In this document: one piece after another, positions 38,201-49,500 of the stretch | Layout: each line of letters opens with the position of its first letter | Numbering within the stretch: position 1 is the first letter of the stretch | Origin: Atriophallophorus winterbourni | Lineage: Eukaryota; Platyhelminthes; Trematoda; Plagiorchiida; Microphallidae | Assembly: GCA_013407085.1 (NCBI GenBank) | Contig: JACCGJ010005793.1 | Coordinates: forward strand, 1-64,000 | Direction of reading: 5' to 3' | Length of the DNA stretch: 64,000 nucleotides | Program-made: the position numbers and the translations under genes | The notes under the pieces: generated by a model | What the model was told of the DNA's origin: nothing | The model's input: the letters and a program-made list of their open reading frames with translations, nothing else | Databases searched by the model: none

Positions 38201-40721
38201 ATAGCTATAGCACTGAAACACAAAGGTGGATATTTGCAAAAATATATCAGCCATTTTTTCTGTTTGCCTAAAGGCCAGTGCTCTTTTGTCGTGTCAATAG
38301 TCGGAAGCTGAACAGATGATTATTTCAGTGATTGAACAGAAGACAGAACGTTTCTACGATGTTTTAAATAATAGTCATTAGACAAGGTATTTGAAAATAT
38401 TCGAGACCAATCGGGAGTCCATAATCATGAAAATAATGTTTGCAATGAATCGGATATAGCAAGTTTTTGGTAACGTTTCGCTTCTGAATACAGAAGCTTC
38501 GTCAGACCAAGGGTATCGGTGCGAACGGTGTTCAGGTTTAAATGGCATTTTCTTGACCAATCCTGAGTTTTCTAAGATTGACAGGCGAGATCAAGACACT
38601 TGATCACACCCCTTAAATGCTGTGTTAATCTCTACATAGTTTATTATGTGCACAGGTGTGAACAACGTCTGGTGACACACTGATTACGTAATCATGTTCG
38701 CATTAGGTGTTGTGTTCGTTCTGCAGCGGATAAGGATTAACAAACATAACACAGCATTTAGGGGGTGTGATCAATTGTCTTGATCTCGCCTGTCAATCTT
38801 AGAAAATTCAATGCTGGTCAAGAAAATGCCAATTAAACCTGAACAATGTTCGCAACGACACCCTTGGTCAGACGAAGCCTCTGTGTTCAGAAGCGAAACG
38901 TTGCCAAAAAACTTGTTATAACCGATTCATTGCAAACTTGATTTTCATGATAATATTCATTAGACATTTCAGAACAGGATTTTGTTGGAAATTGAGATTA
39001 AGCAAATCTCCTTGTAAAAATAGGCAACCATGGTGTAATACAAATCACAAAACAAATGATTTCCGTACAAACATGCTGTCCACCACTGTATATATTCGAA
39101 ATCGAATGAATGCTGATGCATTTAAAGACTACTAATGTCCCAAGCTAGAACATAAAGTTGGCAAATGTTAATCTCCCGTATCATGAGTATAACTTTCAAC
39201 AAAATGAGGTGATCACACTGGGGTAACAATTCCGGTCAAATTCCTCACAAATAGCAACCTAACGACACCGATGTCCGAAAACAACGAGGGGTGGGTTGGA
39301 TCATCGTTGTTATCTCCTAGACGAGCGAGTAGACGAGAACTTCAGTTCATATTGCGCCATCCGTCTACACAAATACTAGTTCGAAACGCGAAGAGTCCAG
39401 CGGATACGCATAGCTGATGAGAGGCAAAATACTCGAAACCGGTCATGTGCTTCCGGTGAGATTTTAGCGTTTCGGAATGGTATTCTACTTCAAACTATCC
39501 TGGGGTTGTAATAACCCTCGCGGCAATACGCCGTTGGATCAATTGGGGCTTAGTTTAGTCCCTTCAGCTACTTATAAAGTAGCGAGTAGACGAGAACTTC
39601 AGTTCACATTGTAATCTCCTAGCCTGACTATTTGACAGAATCAAATGCGGAAAACAAAAGGTCGTTTTTCTGGTTCTTAATTAGGTTCCACGAATTTTCG
39701 ATGTGTGAATTTTAATAATTCTAAGATGAAAGCAATTAAAAGATGTAAACTGAACTCATGGTTTCAGAAACGACTAGTACTTCATATTTTTCCGGTTCCC
39801 CGAGGCAACGCTTGAGGCATCAATTGTGATTCGCTAATAAAATAGGAAACATCTTCAAGGATGTATGCGTTCCGAAAAAGAATATCTTTGTGTATTTCCG
39901 ACTCAGTGTACAGTGGCTATTACCAAGCTAATTTCTTACTGGTTTATCGATTTGAAACAGGCAATTTTTTGCAAGTTAACATCATAGAACAACTGTGAGT
40001 CATCTTCAGTTGCTCAAGATAACTGTCATCAAACTAATGTGCTGCTGTCTGCAACTTTGAAAGCAATCAACCATCATGAATACCAACTAGTAACGATATC
40101 GTCTGAACTGTTAAAAAAATGGAAACATTAAATTTTGTAAGTTCTCGTCCAATCTTTGATGAATTTTCACTATCAAACTTTGGTTTCGGGCCAAACCACT
40201 CATTCAGTTGGTCAATAAAATGTTGATAAACACTGAAATTCAGCCATTCAATTACCTTGGAAACGATTAAACTTTGTAAGTTCGGATATACTGAAAACTG
40301 TTATGGGTTCACATCAAAAATTATTTCTACCGTGGTGACACGATGAGGAATTTGATTGCAAGTTTATTCCAACTCATTATCTTCTTCTTTATAAATAGCT
40401 GTACTAATAATCCAGTGTAAAACCGCTCATGGAAAATCATCGACATATTTAACCCATGAAAATTATTAACAAGTAGACGGATTGTTTGCACTAATAATAT
40501 CATACTCATATCTCCTGCTGTCCATACATCTGTATTTTCCATAATGATTTCTATGAAAAACGGATATTGTAATCACAAATTTCTTGAAAATTTGAGCACA
40601 TTTATTCAGAAATTCTTTTCAAACGCAACTTACCGTCTCCACAATCATTTCCACATGCAAATAATCCGTCATTCCAATCACGATAAACCACAGGCACCGG
40701 TTGCTTTGATATCACGCTCAT
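35282..40721 (-). CDS. PLAC8-type Cys-rich protein (two exons found, 3' exon missing)
   Basis: PLAC8/onzin/cornifelin family proteins are small Cys-rich, often membrane-associated proteins with varied roles. Exon 1 (40721-40634) encodes 29 residues from MSVISKQPVPVVYRDW through NDGLFACGNDCGD and ends at a GTAAGT donor with one extra base. Exon 2 (35421-35282) starts after an AG, contributes two bases to the split codon, and encodes ALTCFCYCCQLCRIAKRMKE then FCCIPICIPNAAF and RQRIR. It ends at a GTAAGT donor in phase 0. RDW-x-x-GLF-x-C-x-x-DCG followed by C-x-x-CRIA-x-x-M-x-E-x-CC is the family pattern, and the phases match exactly. The intron is 5212 bp and holds Penelope-type and hammerhead repeats. 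The last part of the domain (GSI-x-x-D and a second Cys cluster) was not located. Confidence 0.72.
36373..36414 (+). ncRNA. Hammerhead motif, family B
   Basis: Order: CCCTAT, CTGATGA, GTTCAAACAGCAT, GAAA, CCGGTC, GTGGGT. The CUGAUGA and GAAA core is intact and helix III is ACC/GGT without a loop. Stem I keeps most pairs (two G-T wobbles), and stem II has decayed from GTGC/GCAC. Downstream comes GATGGAAATGTATGTCAATG, the family B tail. Located in the PLAC8 intron, opposite strand. Confidence 0.75.
37296..37440. repeat. Inverted pair of Penelope-type terminal fragments (family C)
   Basis: Arms of about 34 bp (37296-37329 and 37340-37373) pair with five mismatches around a short loop. The right side continues as CGATTCATTACAAAC, TTTTCATGATTATGATTCCC and CGATCGGTCATGAACATTTT, which matches the sequence after the hammerhead at 38900 and the stretch at 42714-42757. 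The hammerhead core itself is missing here. Confidence 0.68.
38467..38510 (-). ncRNA. Hammerhead ribozyme motif, family C (Penelope type), intact core
   Basis: Minus-strand order: TTGGT, CTGACGA, one extra A, GCTTCTG-TATT-CAGAAGC, GAAA, CG, TT, ACCAA. Stem I is TTGGT/ACCAA, stem II is 7 bp, and helix III is only A-C/G-U with no loop. Cleavage is expected after the second T of CGTT. Minimal hammerheads with very short helix III are known from terminal repeats of Penelope-like elements. The extra A before stem II is a departure from the textbook core and should be tested. Confidence 0.75.
38864..38907 (+). ncRNA. Hammerhead motif, family C, core mutated
   Basis: Order: TTGGT, CAGACGA, A, GCCTCTG-TGTT-CAGAAGC, GAAA, CGTT, GCCAA. 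The core CTGACGA has become CAGACGA and stem II has one mismatch, so it is likely dead. It is the inverted partner of 38467-38510. Confidence 0.72.
39324..39611. repeat. Direct repeat pair flanking a hammerhead-like motif
   Basis: AGCGAGTAGACGAGAACTTC followed by AGTTCA occurs at about 39324-39354 and again at 39581-39611 with one mismatch, 257 bp apart. A hammerhead-like motif lies between them (39408-39450). A repeat unit of about 257 bp cut at its ends would look like this. Confidence 0.65.
39408..39450 (+). ncRNA. Hammerhead-like motif, possible fourth family
   Basis: Order: GCATAG, CTGATGA, GAG-GCAAAATA-CTC, GAAA, CCGG, TC, ATGTGC. The core is intact, stem II has 3 bp, helix III is ACC/GGT without a loop, and stem I has five pairs of six with one mismatch next to the core. 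Stem I and flanks differ from families A to C, though helix III equals that of family B. Confidence 0.62.
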
Positions 40722-42668
40722 GTATTTTGTGTAACAAAACTAACCACGGTATGCAACTTTCCGATATGAACCCTGACATAGCGCAGGCCCTTTCGTTGAA
40801 CTCAAATGAGCACCAATCACAACGATGAGTTCACAGTGTTGATGCGTTGTAGAAACAGCGGCATGTTTAATTCACTGATTGCGTAGATCATAAATTAAGT
40901 TCATGCAAATCGTCCCGCATGCGGGCACTTTTACGGAATAGATCATTGTCACATGTGTGACTGCTCATGGTTTGAGAAACAAATAGAGATGGAACCTCGA
41001 AAATATCGATTCATAAAATATTGATATTTCCTTTGGAATGAAAGCAATAATGTGACAGTAGTTGGCTGAAACAAATGAAGTAGAATTGCCGATAAAAATG
41101 CTGTTCTGCAAATAATCGGTTATAACATATTCGTCAAAACGAATCCCAATTAAAATATTACATCGAAGATTTTTGAAAGATTTCAGATTGAATGAACGGG
41201 TGTGACGTACAAACATTTTATGCCATGCAGCAAAATAAAAAACACTTCTTTCGATGAGGCTACAAAAGCTGTGCGAACAAAGATCTTGAACAGAGAAACG
41301 AGGAATTACTATGTTGAAATGCACATTTAAGATGTTATAAATGGAAGTCAGACAAAAGTAGTTAGATAAAAATGCTCATTTGCTTGCGTTTTCATCTTTC
41401 ACATCTTACGGCTTGATTTACCTGCCAGGTAGGGAAAGCAAGATCTGAATCCGTTTGCACTTGACACTGTGGAAGAATAGAAAACGCCTTTGGATTGTAT
41501 GCCATTGTTGTATAAGGTTGGTACTATGAATCTTAGAAATCACATGTGCCCAAATAATTGTATACAGGTTTTAAGCTAATGATCGGGAAAACAAATGCTC
41601 ATTTACATGCATATCCGGTTAAATAAGTTATTGAAAGACTCGCGAATGGCATATTTCTATTAAAACCTCCTTTACACAATTCATATCAACTTCCCATTGT
41701 TAAAAACCGTGACGCAGACGCCCCTTAAAACTGTCCGTTAATGCAGGTTTTCCCGTTTAATACTGATAGTTTCTAAAATGTATTTGAACCTAACACCTCC
41801 AATTCTGCCTTTCGAGTAATTGCCTTATCGAAGAAGTGGATAGTGACGATTAAAGAGACGACCATTAATAATATAGAATCTTCATATTTCAAAACTAGTA
41901 ATCTATGTTACATTGATTCACTTGAATATGGATCGAAAAATTTTCTGATTTCACCTTCAAAGTCACCAAATAGGTTTATTAAGTGTTCACTTATATATCC
42001 GTGAATAATCTGAAAGAAAAGATGCCATATTTATGCCTAGATTCAAAGTTATTTTGTCATCATAAAGGCGATTTTCAATTTTTTCAGTAAATTTGATTTA
42101 ACAATCTACAAACAGGGAATGCGAACCTAAATAAGAGACATTTGCTAAGACCACCGCTAGGAAAATTGATACAGAGGCCATTTTGTGGTACATGTATTTT
42201 CAAATTCACTTGATATTTTTGATAGTAGCTGAATCGCTGTTATACGTGATCCAAAAACTAAAATAATGAAAAGAACAAATGTAATCACCATTATTTCCAT
42301 CCTTGCCAACTTAAGAGCTTGGTTAGACAATGATTCAACTCCGCAAAATAACCGTGTCTGAAAGCACGCAGATTGTTTGATAATGACAAATTCACATGAA
42401 ACGTGTTACTAAACTTCTTAGAACAAAAAAAAGATCTATTTTGATGCCGTGTGTGTAATTCTTATGTTTTCTTGAGCTACAAAAAAATCAGGAAATGTCA
42501 GTTCAATTAACATCGCTTCGCAGTCCACAAATTTTTTTGCATCTTCTTAACTTTGCCTCATGTCGCTTACGGTTCAGCTCTGGTATAGTAATTTCGTCGA
42601 ACAGAGTTCGGTGTGTGATATATTGAAGCTCGATTCCTCTTATTGCTATGATTTTTAACTGGATGTAG
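40722..42668. other. Non-coding interval with scraps of family B
   Basis: No gene recognised. Short pieces of the family B tail appear (AAATGCTCATTTGCTTGCG near 41372; AATGCTCATTTACATGCAT near 41593). A minus-strand open frame at 40965-41324 lacks motifs and splice support. It could hold the upstream region of the PLAC8-type gene. Confidence 0.4.
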
Positions 42669-42760
42669 GTTTATCGCTTCTGACTCAGAGACTTCGTCAG
42701 ACCAAGGGTGTCAGTCATGATTATGATTCCCCGATCGGTCACGAATATTTTCAATTACAT
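42669..42760 (-). repeat. Penelope-type terminal remnant with broken hammerhead (family C)
   Basis: Minus-strand order: CACCCTTGGT, CTGACGA, AGTCTCTGAGTCAGAAGC, then GATAAACC in place of GAAACGTTACC. The first half of the core is intact and the second half is lost. Plus-strand CATGATTATGATTCCCCGAT after it matches 37386-37407. Confidence 0.65.
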
Positions 42761-44900
42761 TGCTGGATGTGAGTTGATTCATATTAGCAGTGTTTGTACT
42801 GAAATTTATTCCGGCTAATTTATTTTGGAAAATCAGTGTGTGCGTTTGTTAAAAGTTCTGGAATTCGTTGATTATGTTACTGGTTACGTTCAGGTTCCGG
42901 ATACTTAAATAATAATGTCCTAATGTTGATGTTACGATTACTAATCTCAAATGGATGAGAATTTGGTTTGGGGTTTTAAATCAGTAGTGCATTTTTGAAC
43001 GTAAGATTCACTACGTTGAGTCAACTTCTCGGGTTTTCGTCAGCGCTACCATCTCTGTTATATTAACTTCCTATGTAGGCAATCCATCCGATTTTAAGAA
43101 GATTTTCTGCTTGATGTTGGGATGTATTTTCTCAAAGGTTGTTAAATCGCATCCTTCATTTGTTGAGTGTTCATATTTGAGCAAATCTTTTCCGTTTCTT
43201 ATGCAAGTGGGGTGAATTTGGGCTGTTCTATCATGTGTGGAATAAAAAAATAATATTTTCGGCAAAATTATGTTCTTCCAGCTTGATACCGAGATTACGG
43301 TAAACAGCATTGTATTTACTGATAAAAAAGATTGTCGGCAACAGGACGCTGCATTTCCACTGGTTTTAATCTTAGAAGAATTTTTTGATTCATATTTTGA
43401 ATAATTTTTCATGATGAAAAATCGAATATTTTTTAACTTATTTTGTTGTTCTTTCAAGGCTTTTGCGCAAAATCGACTCCAGGAAGGCCATGCATTTTAA
43501 TGAATGTCGTTCGATAGATTATTCAAATATATGGTACGGAATACCGATGTGATTCGTGCATGCTCTGCATCGACTGAATCCTCTTCTCTCAAATTACAAA
43601 TCCCTATATAGTGCCGACCTCAAATTATACAGAGCTACTCGACCAATTAATTTCCTGTCTGAGTCTGAGTTATCGGACTGTCTGAGTCATCAACAGTCAG
43701 ATTTATCAAAATTTATATTATAATTAAATATGTGAATTAAAATGAAAAACTTGTGTTTGCTCTTTCGGACAAAATATATTTGCGGACGAATCTGTCTTTC
43801 AAAACCATGTGTTATATGCGCGGAAAAACTGCTTTGCTAACCGCAAAATTGGTACCAATGGCTATTTAAATTTGCCATGTTTTCAATTGCTATGTGAGAA
43901 TAATAGACCAAATGGAGAAAAGACTCTGTTTTCTAGTTACGTTTTGTTTAAATTATTAATGCTTAATCATAATTTTTTTTAATTTTTTACAAATATTTCT
44001 AACTGATCAATCTTTATGAGAATATGGGAGCTGCCAAATTAGCGTGCATTAATCCCTGCTTAATCTCTGCGAAAACAATTACGACATTTTTGAGCATTTG
44101 TCAGTTTCGGAGTAAGAGATAAAACAATTGCCTAACCCTAATTTGTTATATAGCTCTCCATTGATTTGAGACTGGACCACGTTCCAGTAAATCGATGCTA
44201 ATTCCACAAATAATATTGTAACTAATGTGGCACCTGAATTAGTATTAACCACTAATGATATTAATATTTGAATAAGACGTATCTGCAATTCATGTTCCTG
44301 TAGGTCAATGGCACTTTCAAAACGTTCCATTCAAATTCATGTGTTATGTGCAAGTGATAGAATTCGATAGACTTACCAGGTATGTGGTTGGAAGTTGTAC
44401 CGGAATATCTCCCGAGATTATCAAACATTTCACTCTAGTAATGCAGACCTCTTGGTTGTAGGATCGTTATAATTTGACTCTGTCTAATATTTTATGATCA
44501 CCGTTAAACAGGTAAACTTCAAACTAACCTCCATGATTTCTTTTGTAAAAATGCTGGTACTTTGCATTTATCAGTTAAATAAGTGTTTTAATTTCCCGAG
44601 GTTGAAGGTGTCAATAGCACTGTTGTTGGTCTAACATTTTACGGGTTATAGCTAATCAGTTTGAAAACAAAGTCTAACGTTAACTTTCGCCTACAAATAA
44701 ATTTTTAGTCTCATGAAACGAATAACAGTAAATTTCTTACAAGCGATTTATACAAAAGCAATGTGTTGCTCATGGACCCTCACTCTTACACTTAAACATC
44801 GAATTTCGTTAAACGAACCCTATCAAACATTTGCTTCGAATTCTAACTTTATATACCACATTCATATTGTTACATGGGCTCACTGAACATGATCTTACTG
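42761..44900. other. Non-coding interval, nothing firmly recognised
   Basis: AT-rich. Two minus-strand open frames, 43071-43457 and 44079-44330, have no motif that I can name. The first lies upstream (minus strand) of the family C remnant, where a Penelope ORF end would be expected. Its KYEHSTNEGCDLTTF only faintly resembles the endonuclease block. Confidence 0.35.
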
Positions 44901-44945
44901 CCTCCACCTGATGACGGCAAACAGCTAGAAACCGGTTGTGTTATG
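44901..44945 (+). ncRNA. Hammerhead motif, family B, decayed
   Basis: Order: CTCCAC, CTGATGA, CGGCAAACAGCTA, GAAA, CCGGTT, GTGTTA. The core is intact, three pairs of stem I remain and stem II is weakened. Helix III is ACC/GGT. Confidence 0.65.
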
Positions 44946-45059
44946 GAAGTGCGGTGGATGTGAGCAGCACACTACATTTGTCATCCATGAGCGCCTCAAG
45001 CGCCTTACAATATTGATTTCAGATATAATAAATATTGATCAGTTCTAAATTTGATGATC

Positions 45060-46310
45060 TCTCGTTTGAACGCAGGATCAGCCCTAATTCTACACCACTA
45101 TTATCTAAAGTAATGGAGTCACTCAAGCTGAGGCTTTGCGGAATCACTTTGAGAGCAATAACTTAATCGAGAAAACAGAGCATGTATTCTGGAAAAACAA
45201 TCTTGACATACTTGTCATTAACAAAAAAGCCTTGTCTGAGTTAGTGGATGCTGACCACTCAATGGACTTAATATATATTGATTTCTTAAATGCCTTCGAT
45301 CGAATCGATCACGAAGTTGTCGAAACTCCATAAAGACGAAGTAGACAAATGAATGGTTAATATCCCGTGAGATGAACGCGCGTGTCAAAACTGAGCTATC
45401 CGACATAATCTAAGTTGCCTTTGGTGTCCCACAAGGACCATTTCTCAGAACACTCATGTTTCCGGTATATATAAACGCCGTACCTACTAGAGTACAGTTG
45501 TCAGGCCTAATTTCGGAGACGACACAAAACTTTGGCGAAATATAAACACTACTGCTGACATACAAAAATCTCAACGGGATCTCGGCATGATTTATACTTG
45601 TTCCCACTTGATACCACGATATGCAGATTGATATCGCTCAACAGCAAGTTGAAAAATCAATATTATATCGGTCGAACTCTGAAACAATCTGCCTCATTCG
45701 ATAAAGAGTGGAGTGTGATTATTATGTCTGATTTAAGAAACTCTATGTAATGTCCACTCACTGCCGCCATAACTGAAAGCAACTGGACTATCCTCAGAAG
45801 AGCACTAGGTCAGTTCGACGTAAATATAATCTACAAGTTGATTTCAATTTACATCCGTCCTCATATCAAATAAGCTATACCAGCCTGGGATATTTGGTTA
45901 AAAAAAGATTATCAGCTATCAGAAGATCCACAGAGCGGAGCAAAAAATATCGTACTTGGACTTTCCAATTATCCATACCAAACGCATTTGAGATAATTTA
46001 AATTGAGTTTAGCGCAACACAGACGACAACGATGAACACTAATTTTCATTTGGACAGTGCTTAATCAAACAAATCATCTTTGCAGTCGTTTGTTTCATCT
46101 TCCTCATTACACACATCTGCGTGGTCACCAATCTAAGCCCTACCGCCAGCATAGCAGTTTGAACTGCCCCTAATACGCATTTCTGTCCCCAGTTTGCTGT
46201 TGTGGAATAATTTACCTACTCGCGTGCTATAATGAGATACCATTGACGCTTTAAAAAAATCAGTAGATGCTAATATGGACAAGTATGGTTTTACGTTTGA
46301 CAATACTCTT
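45060..46310 (+). pseudogene. CR1-like RT, strongly decayed
   Basis: Scattered blocks in all three frames: LSKVMES near 45100, ALSELVDADHSMDLIYIDFL then NAFDRIDHEVV at 45230-45320 (motif A), FGDDTKLWRN near 45510 (altered FADD), QRDLGM near 45575, FQFTSVLISNKLYQPGIFG near 45845 (YIRPHLEYA region), and a C-terminal block to about 46260. It is closest to the intact CR1 at 12061-14925. Many stops and frameshifts. It lies just downstream of the last exon of the sphingosine kinase. Confidence 0.78.
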
Positions 46311-46594
46311 TAACAATATTTTTTGATAATTGTACCAACTGACCCGATGAACATTTTTGTGAGTCTTGTAAAGCACAGCTTTTTACCGCATATCATCTAT
46401 GAATAAATCTATGAATCAACATAGGAACAGGCTCGTCAGTAGACATATCATATTCTGGACTTATCTATGTGAAGGAAAATTGACTCCAGCAAATTCATCG
46501 AAAAGAAAATTTGAATTGATATTCGAAAAATTTGTTGCAAAATACAAAATCACAGCTTTCAAAATATTCATTAAAAATAGGTTTCCGTTGTGTA

Positions 46595-49500
46595 TCACAT
46601 TGATTGCCTAGAAATTTTGTTTTTGCTGCAGGTCAACAATTGAAACTCGTTCTGGTGCAATTCGCATTGAAATGTTCCTCTGGACACCAAGTCGCCGTCG
46701 ACTAGAGTGACGGAACAATCTGGATATTTGGGCTCCACCCGGAAAGCAACAACCGGAACGATCTTCATGTAAGAACGTTGAGGAAGCTCATTGTTTGAAA
46801 ACATTAGTTGCATCAATTGCAATCGTGAAAATCTGTGGAGGATACGGAGATTAATTTGGGTAGATGAGGCTTGTATGCTAACGGTGGTGGCCTACATGCA
46901 GCTCATCATGATTAAAATTTCATGTATAAAAATATCGGAAAATAGATTGCTTTATTGCATAGTCCTGATCTTATTATTAGTTTACAGAACGATAACGTTT
47001 TGAGGATAAATGCCTACAAATGCTCTGGTTGTTGATTGTTCAATAAACCTGACAAGAACATTAATTAACCTGATAAATAAAGTCACTCAGATAAGGAAAT
47101 GCAACTTAAACTTCTACTATAAATATATGTGTGTAATGGTGTGTGCTTTGATCGATATCTGCCAATGATTTATATCACGACCTCGAGATGATACCATAAT
47201 CCACAGCGCGTCACTTGACTACAGTCGAAACCTAAAAAGGCAAACTCTCTCGCGAGTTGCCCTACGATACTTAGTAACAGGTTCATCGATGATAATTGGA
47301 CTAACATACGATCAGCAGCATGAAAGTGACACTACACAAACTGTCTTTAAATTCATTAATATCGACGTCGTGATATCAACCTTCCATAAAGTATATCTTT
47401 TGTAACACGCTTCGTTTCCACTCTACGCATACAAACCAGGTTGTACATAATATATATTGTATATCATCAGCCTAATTCAGTTACTGATGTATCCCAACCT
47501 ATGTTAATCATCTAACATACACATATATGTGTGTGTGTTTACGTGTGACTGTTGGCATTTTCCGGTTGATATCTGCGATGGATTTGATCACGATCGCTCT
47601 CATGCTATAAAGCACTTTACATGACTGCACTTCAAATACAGAGTTGCGAATTATTTTGCCTGCTTCACCCCAATATGCAGTAAACTGTTCACCAAAAGTG
47701 ATATGTGGGGTATATGTAGTGGGTGGGAGGAGGCCGGAAATGACAACTGACAAACTGACGATAACTACGATGCTACAGCGCGACGGGGCTACTTTAAGAT
47801 TGCGTCTCCATCCACCACTGAGGTCAAACTGTACAATGCTAATCGTTTTCAGTCACGAATCCCAGAATACAGAGAAAGCCAATTGATCAATCAAGTATTC
47901 AGCGTGCAACTGTGGCCGATCAGCCATGTAAGTCCTACCATTGTGAACGTTGCGGAAAAGAATGTTCATGCTTTATCGGACGGTTTTTATAATTTCAAAC
48001 AGTGTGATGCATGATATCGTAGTGCAATTTAGATGTGTATCGATGGTCGACATAGATTGAAGGAGGCCGGAATCAATAAAACTCATTAGTCAGTATCAAA
48101 TTATCAGCAATACACAACTGAAATGACAAGTGCTTACATGGTTGTGGACGAATCGATCATAACCAAATTCATGTATCCATTGTCCAAAGTCGAGTTGGGA
48201 AAAAGTATCGTGTCGTGTGCGATGTGTGAATGAGTGATTGCGAAAATCGTGTAAAATTTACCCTCGATACTCGTCCAAGTCTCCGGGATAGGTTGATCTG
48301 GAGATGGTAGGTATCTAATGAAATCCAACAGAGTATCAATATTAAATCAAAATTAAAATTATTTTGACTTCTTACATTAAAATGAAACAAAAATACCTGT
48401 ACTTATTTAAAAGGTATTGAAAGCTAGACTGAATTGAACTCAGAACTAAACGTCGAACAATTTTTGTAATGTCAACAAATTTAAATCGCGTGATCTGATG
48501 CGTATGCCAGCGGAATGTAGCAGGACATACAAGTTTGAGTTATGTTTTCCAGCGACTCAAAAAGTTTGCTTTTCCGGTGTTCTCCTCAGGTAGATCCAAA
48601 TTTCGTCCATTTAATGAATTTGATACGGTTTCTAATCACGCGAAATTTGCTTTTGTAAACCTATCTACTGAAGATTGCCAGTAAATTTGAAAAAGTGGTT
48701 TTATGCACAATGGAGATATTACAAATGTGTTTTTCGTATGAGGACAAAATTTATTGCGGATTGCTTTACTTTTCAAATTAATAATTACATTACTCGATTT
48801 TGAGTGCATTCGTGACGTGTGTTAAGCACAGATGTTATGCTTATCCACACACCGCGAAATAAGATAACAGCAGGAAGCGCTAGAAAGACCGAAGACGATT
48901 ATCGCGAACTTGTAATAATTCGCAAGTTAGGAGGAATACGTGAGATAGGTTCTTGAGACAACTTCTCAAGAACAATGAGCAGTCGTAAAACGTCATCCGT
49001 TATCGAATGGTATGAAATTCGTCAAGGTTGGACGAACAAACCACGTGGTGTGGAATGGATGTGAACGAGGAAATCAATTAACAAATCAGTTCAGATGGCA
49101 CCCATTATTGGCAAGTTGTGGAAACTTTTGTAATACCGGGATTCATCCGTATGAGATGACCGTGCCTTACTTCCTCCTGTCTGAGCGTAATAAACGAATT
49201 TTCTAAATAAGTTTCTTCGTGTGTTTTGGGATTCATAGGTGTATGTGATTAATGCCGGAAAGCTAGAAGTCAGGGATGAATCAGGAGTCTTGAATTAGAT
49301 TGATTTGTCTTAATCTGAATCCCCCATTATTACAATAGAAATTTTTCAAAAATAATTTGGCTGATCGTCACATGTTCATTTTGATCGAGTATTTAAGAAA
49401 AAATGCTGTTTCTACATTTAAATAAACTAGTAAACCAGATTTACAACGATTAAGTAAACATAGTATTAAAATTTGGTTAAATTTTTTCTTCATCTCAGTA

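Larger units (their letters stand above)
38426..38953. mobile_element. Penelope-type inverted terminal pair carrying two hammerhead motifs
   Basis: Left arm about 38426-38629 and right arm about 38745-38953 are inverted copies, separated by about 115 bp. Each arm holds one hammerhead-like motif near its outer side. Before the right-arm stem, the plus strand encodes VLQRIRINKHNTAFRGCDQL then a stop at about 38780. VLQRI is also the end of the Penelope fragment at 23041, which ties these arms to the 3' end of a Penelope-like element. Confidence 0.72.

Noticed and set aside
40965..41324. 119-codon minus-strand open frame upstream of the PLAC8-type gene
   Set aside because: Phe- and Ile-rich, AT-biased composition with no domain, and no splice sites joining it to the exon at 40721.
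43071..43457. 128-codon minus-strand open frame as a Penelope ORF end
   Set aside because: Position fits, but the resemblance to the GIY-YIG end is too faint to claim. Lys/Asn-rich low-complexity start.
49012..49206. GKVGRTN-like string as helicase motif VI
   Set aside because: VKVGRTNHVVW resembles HRIGRTAR only in GRT. No other helicase blocks are near, and the strand and region belong to the sphingosine kinase intron.
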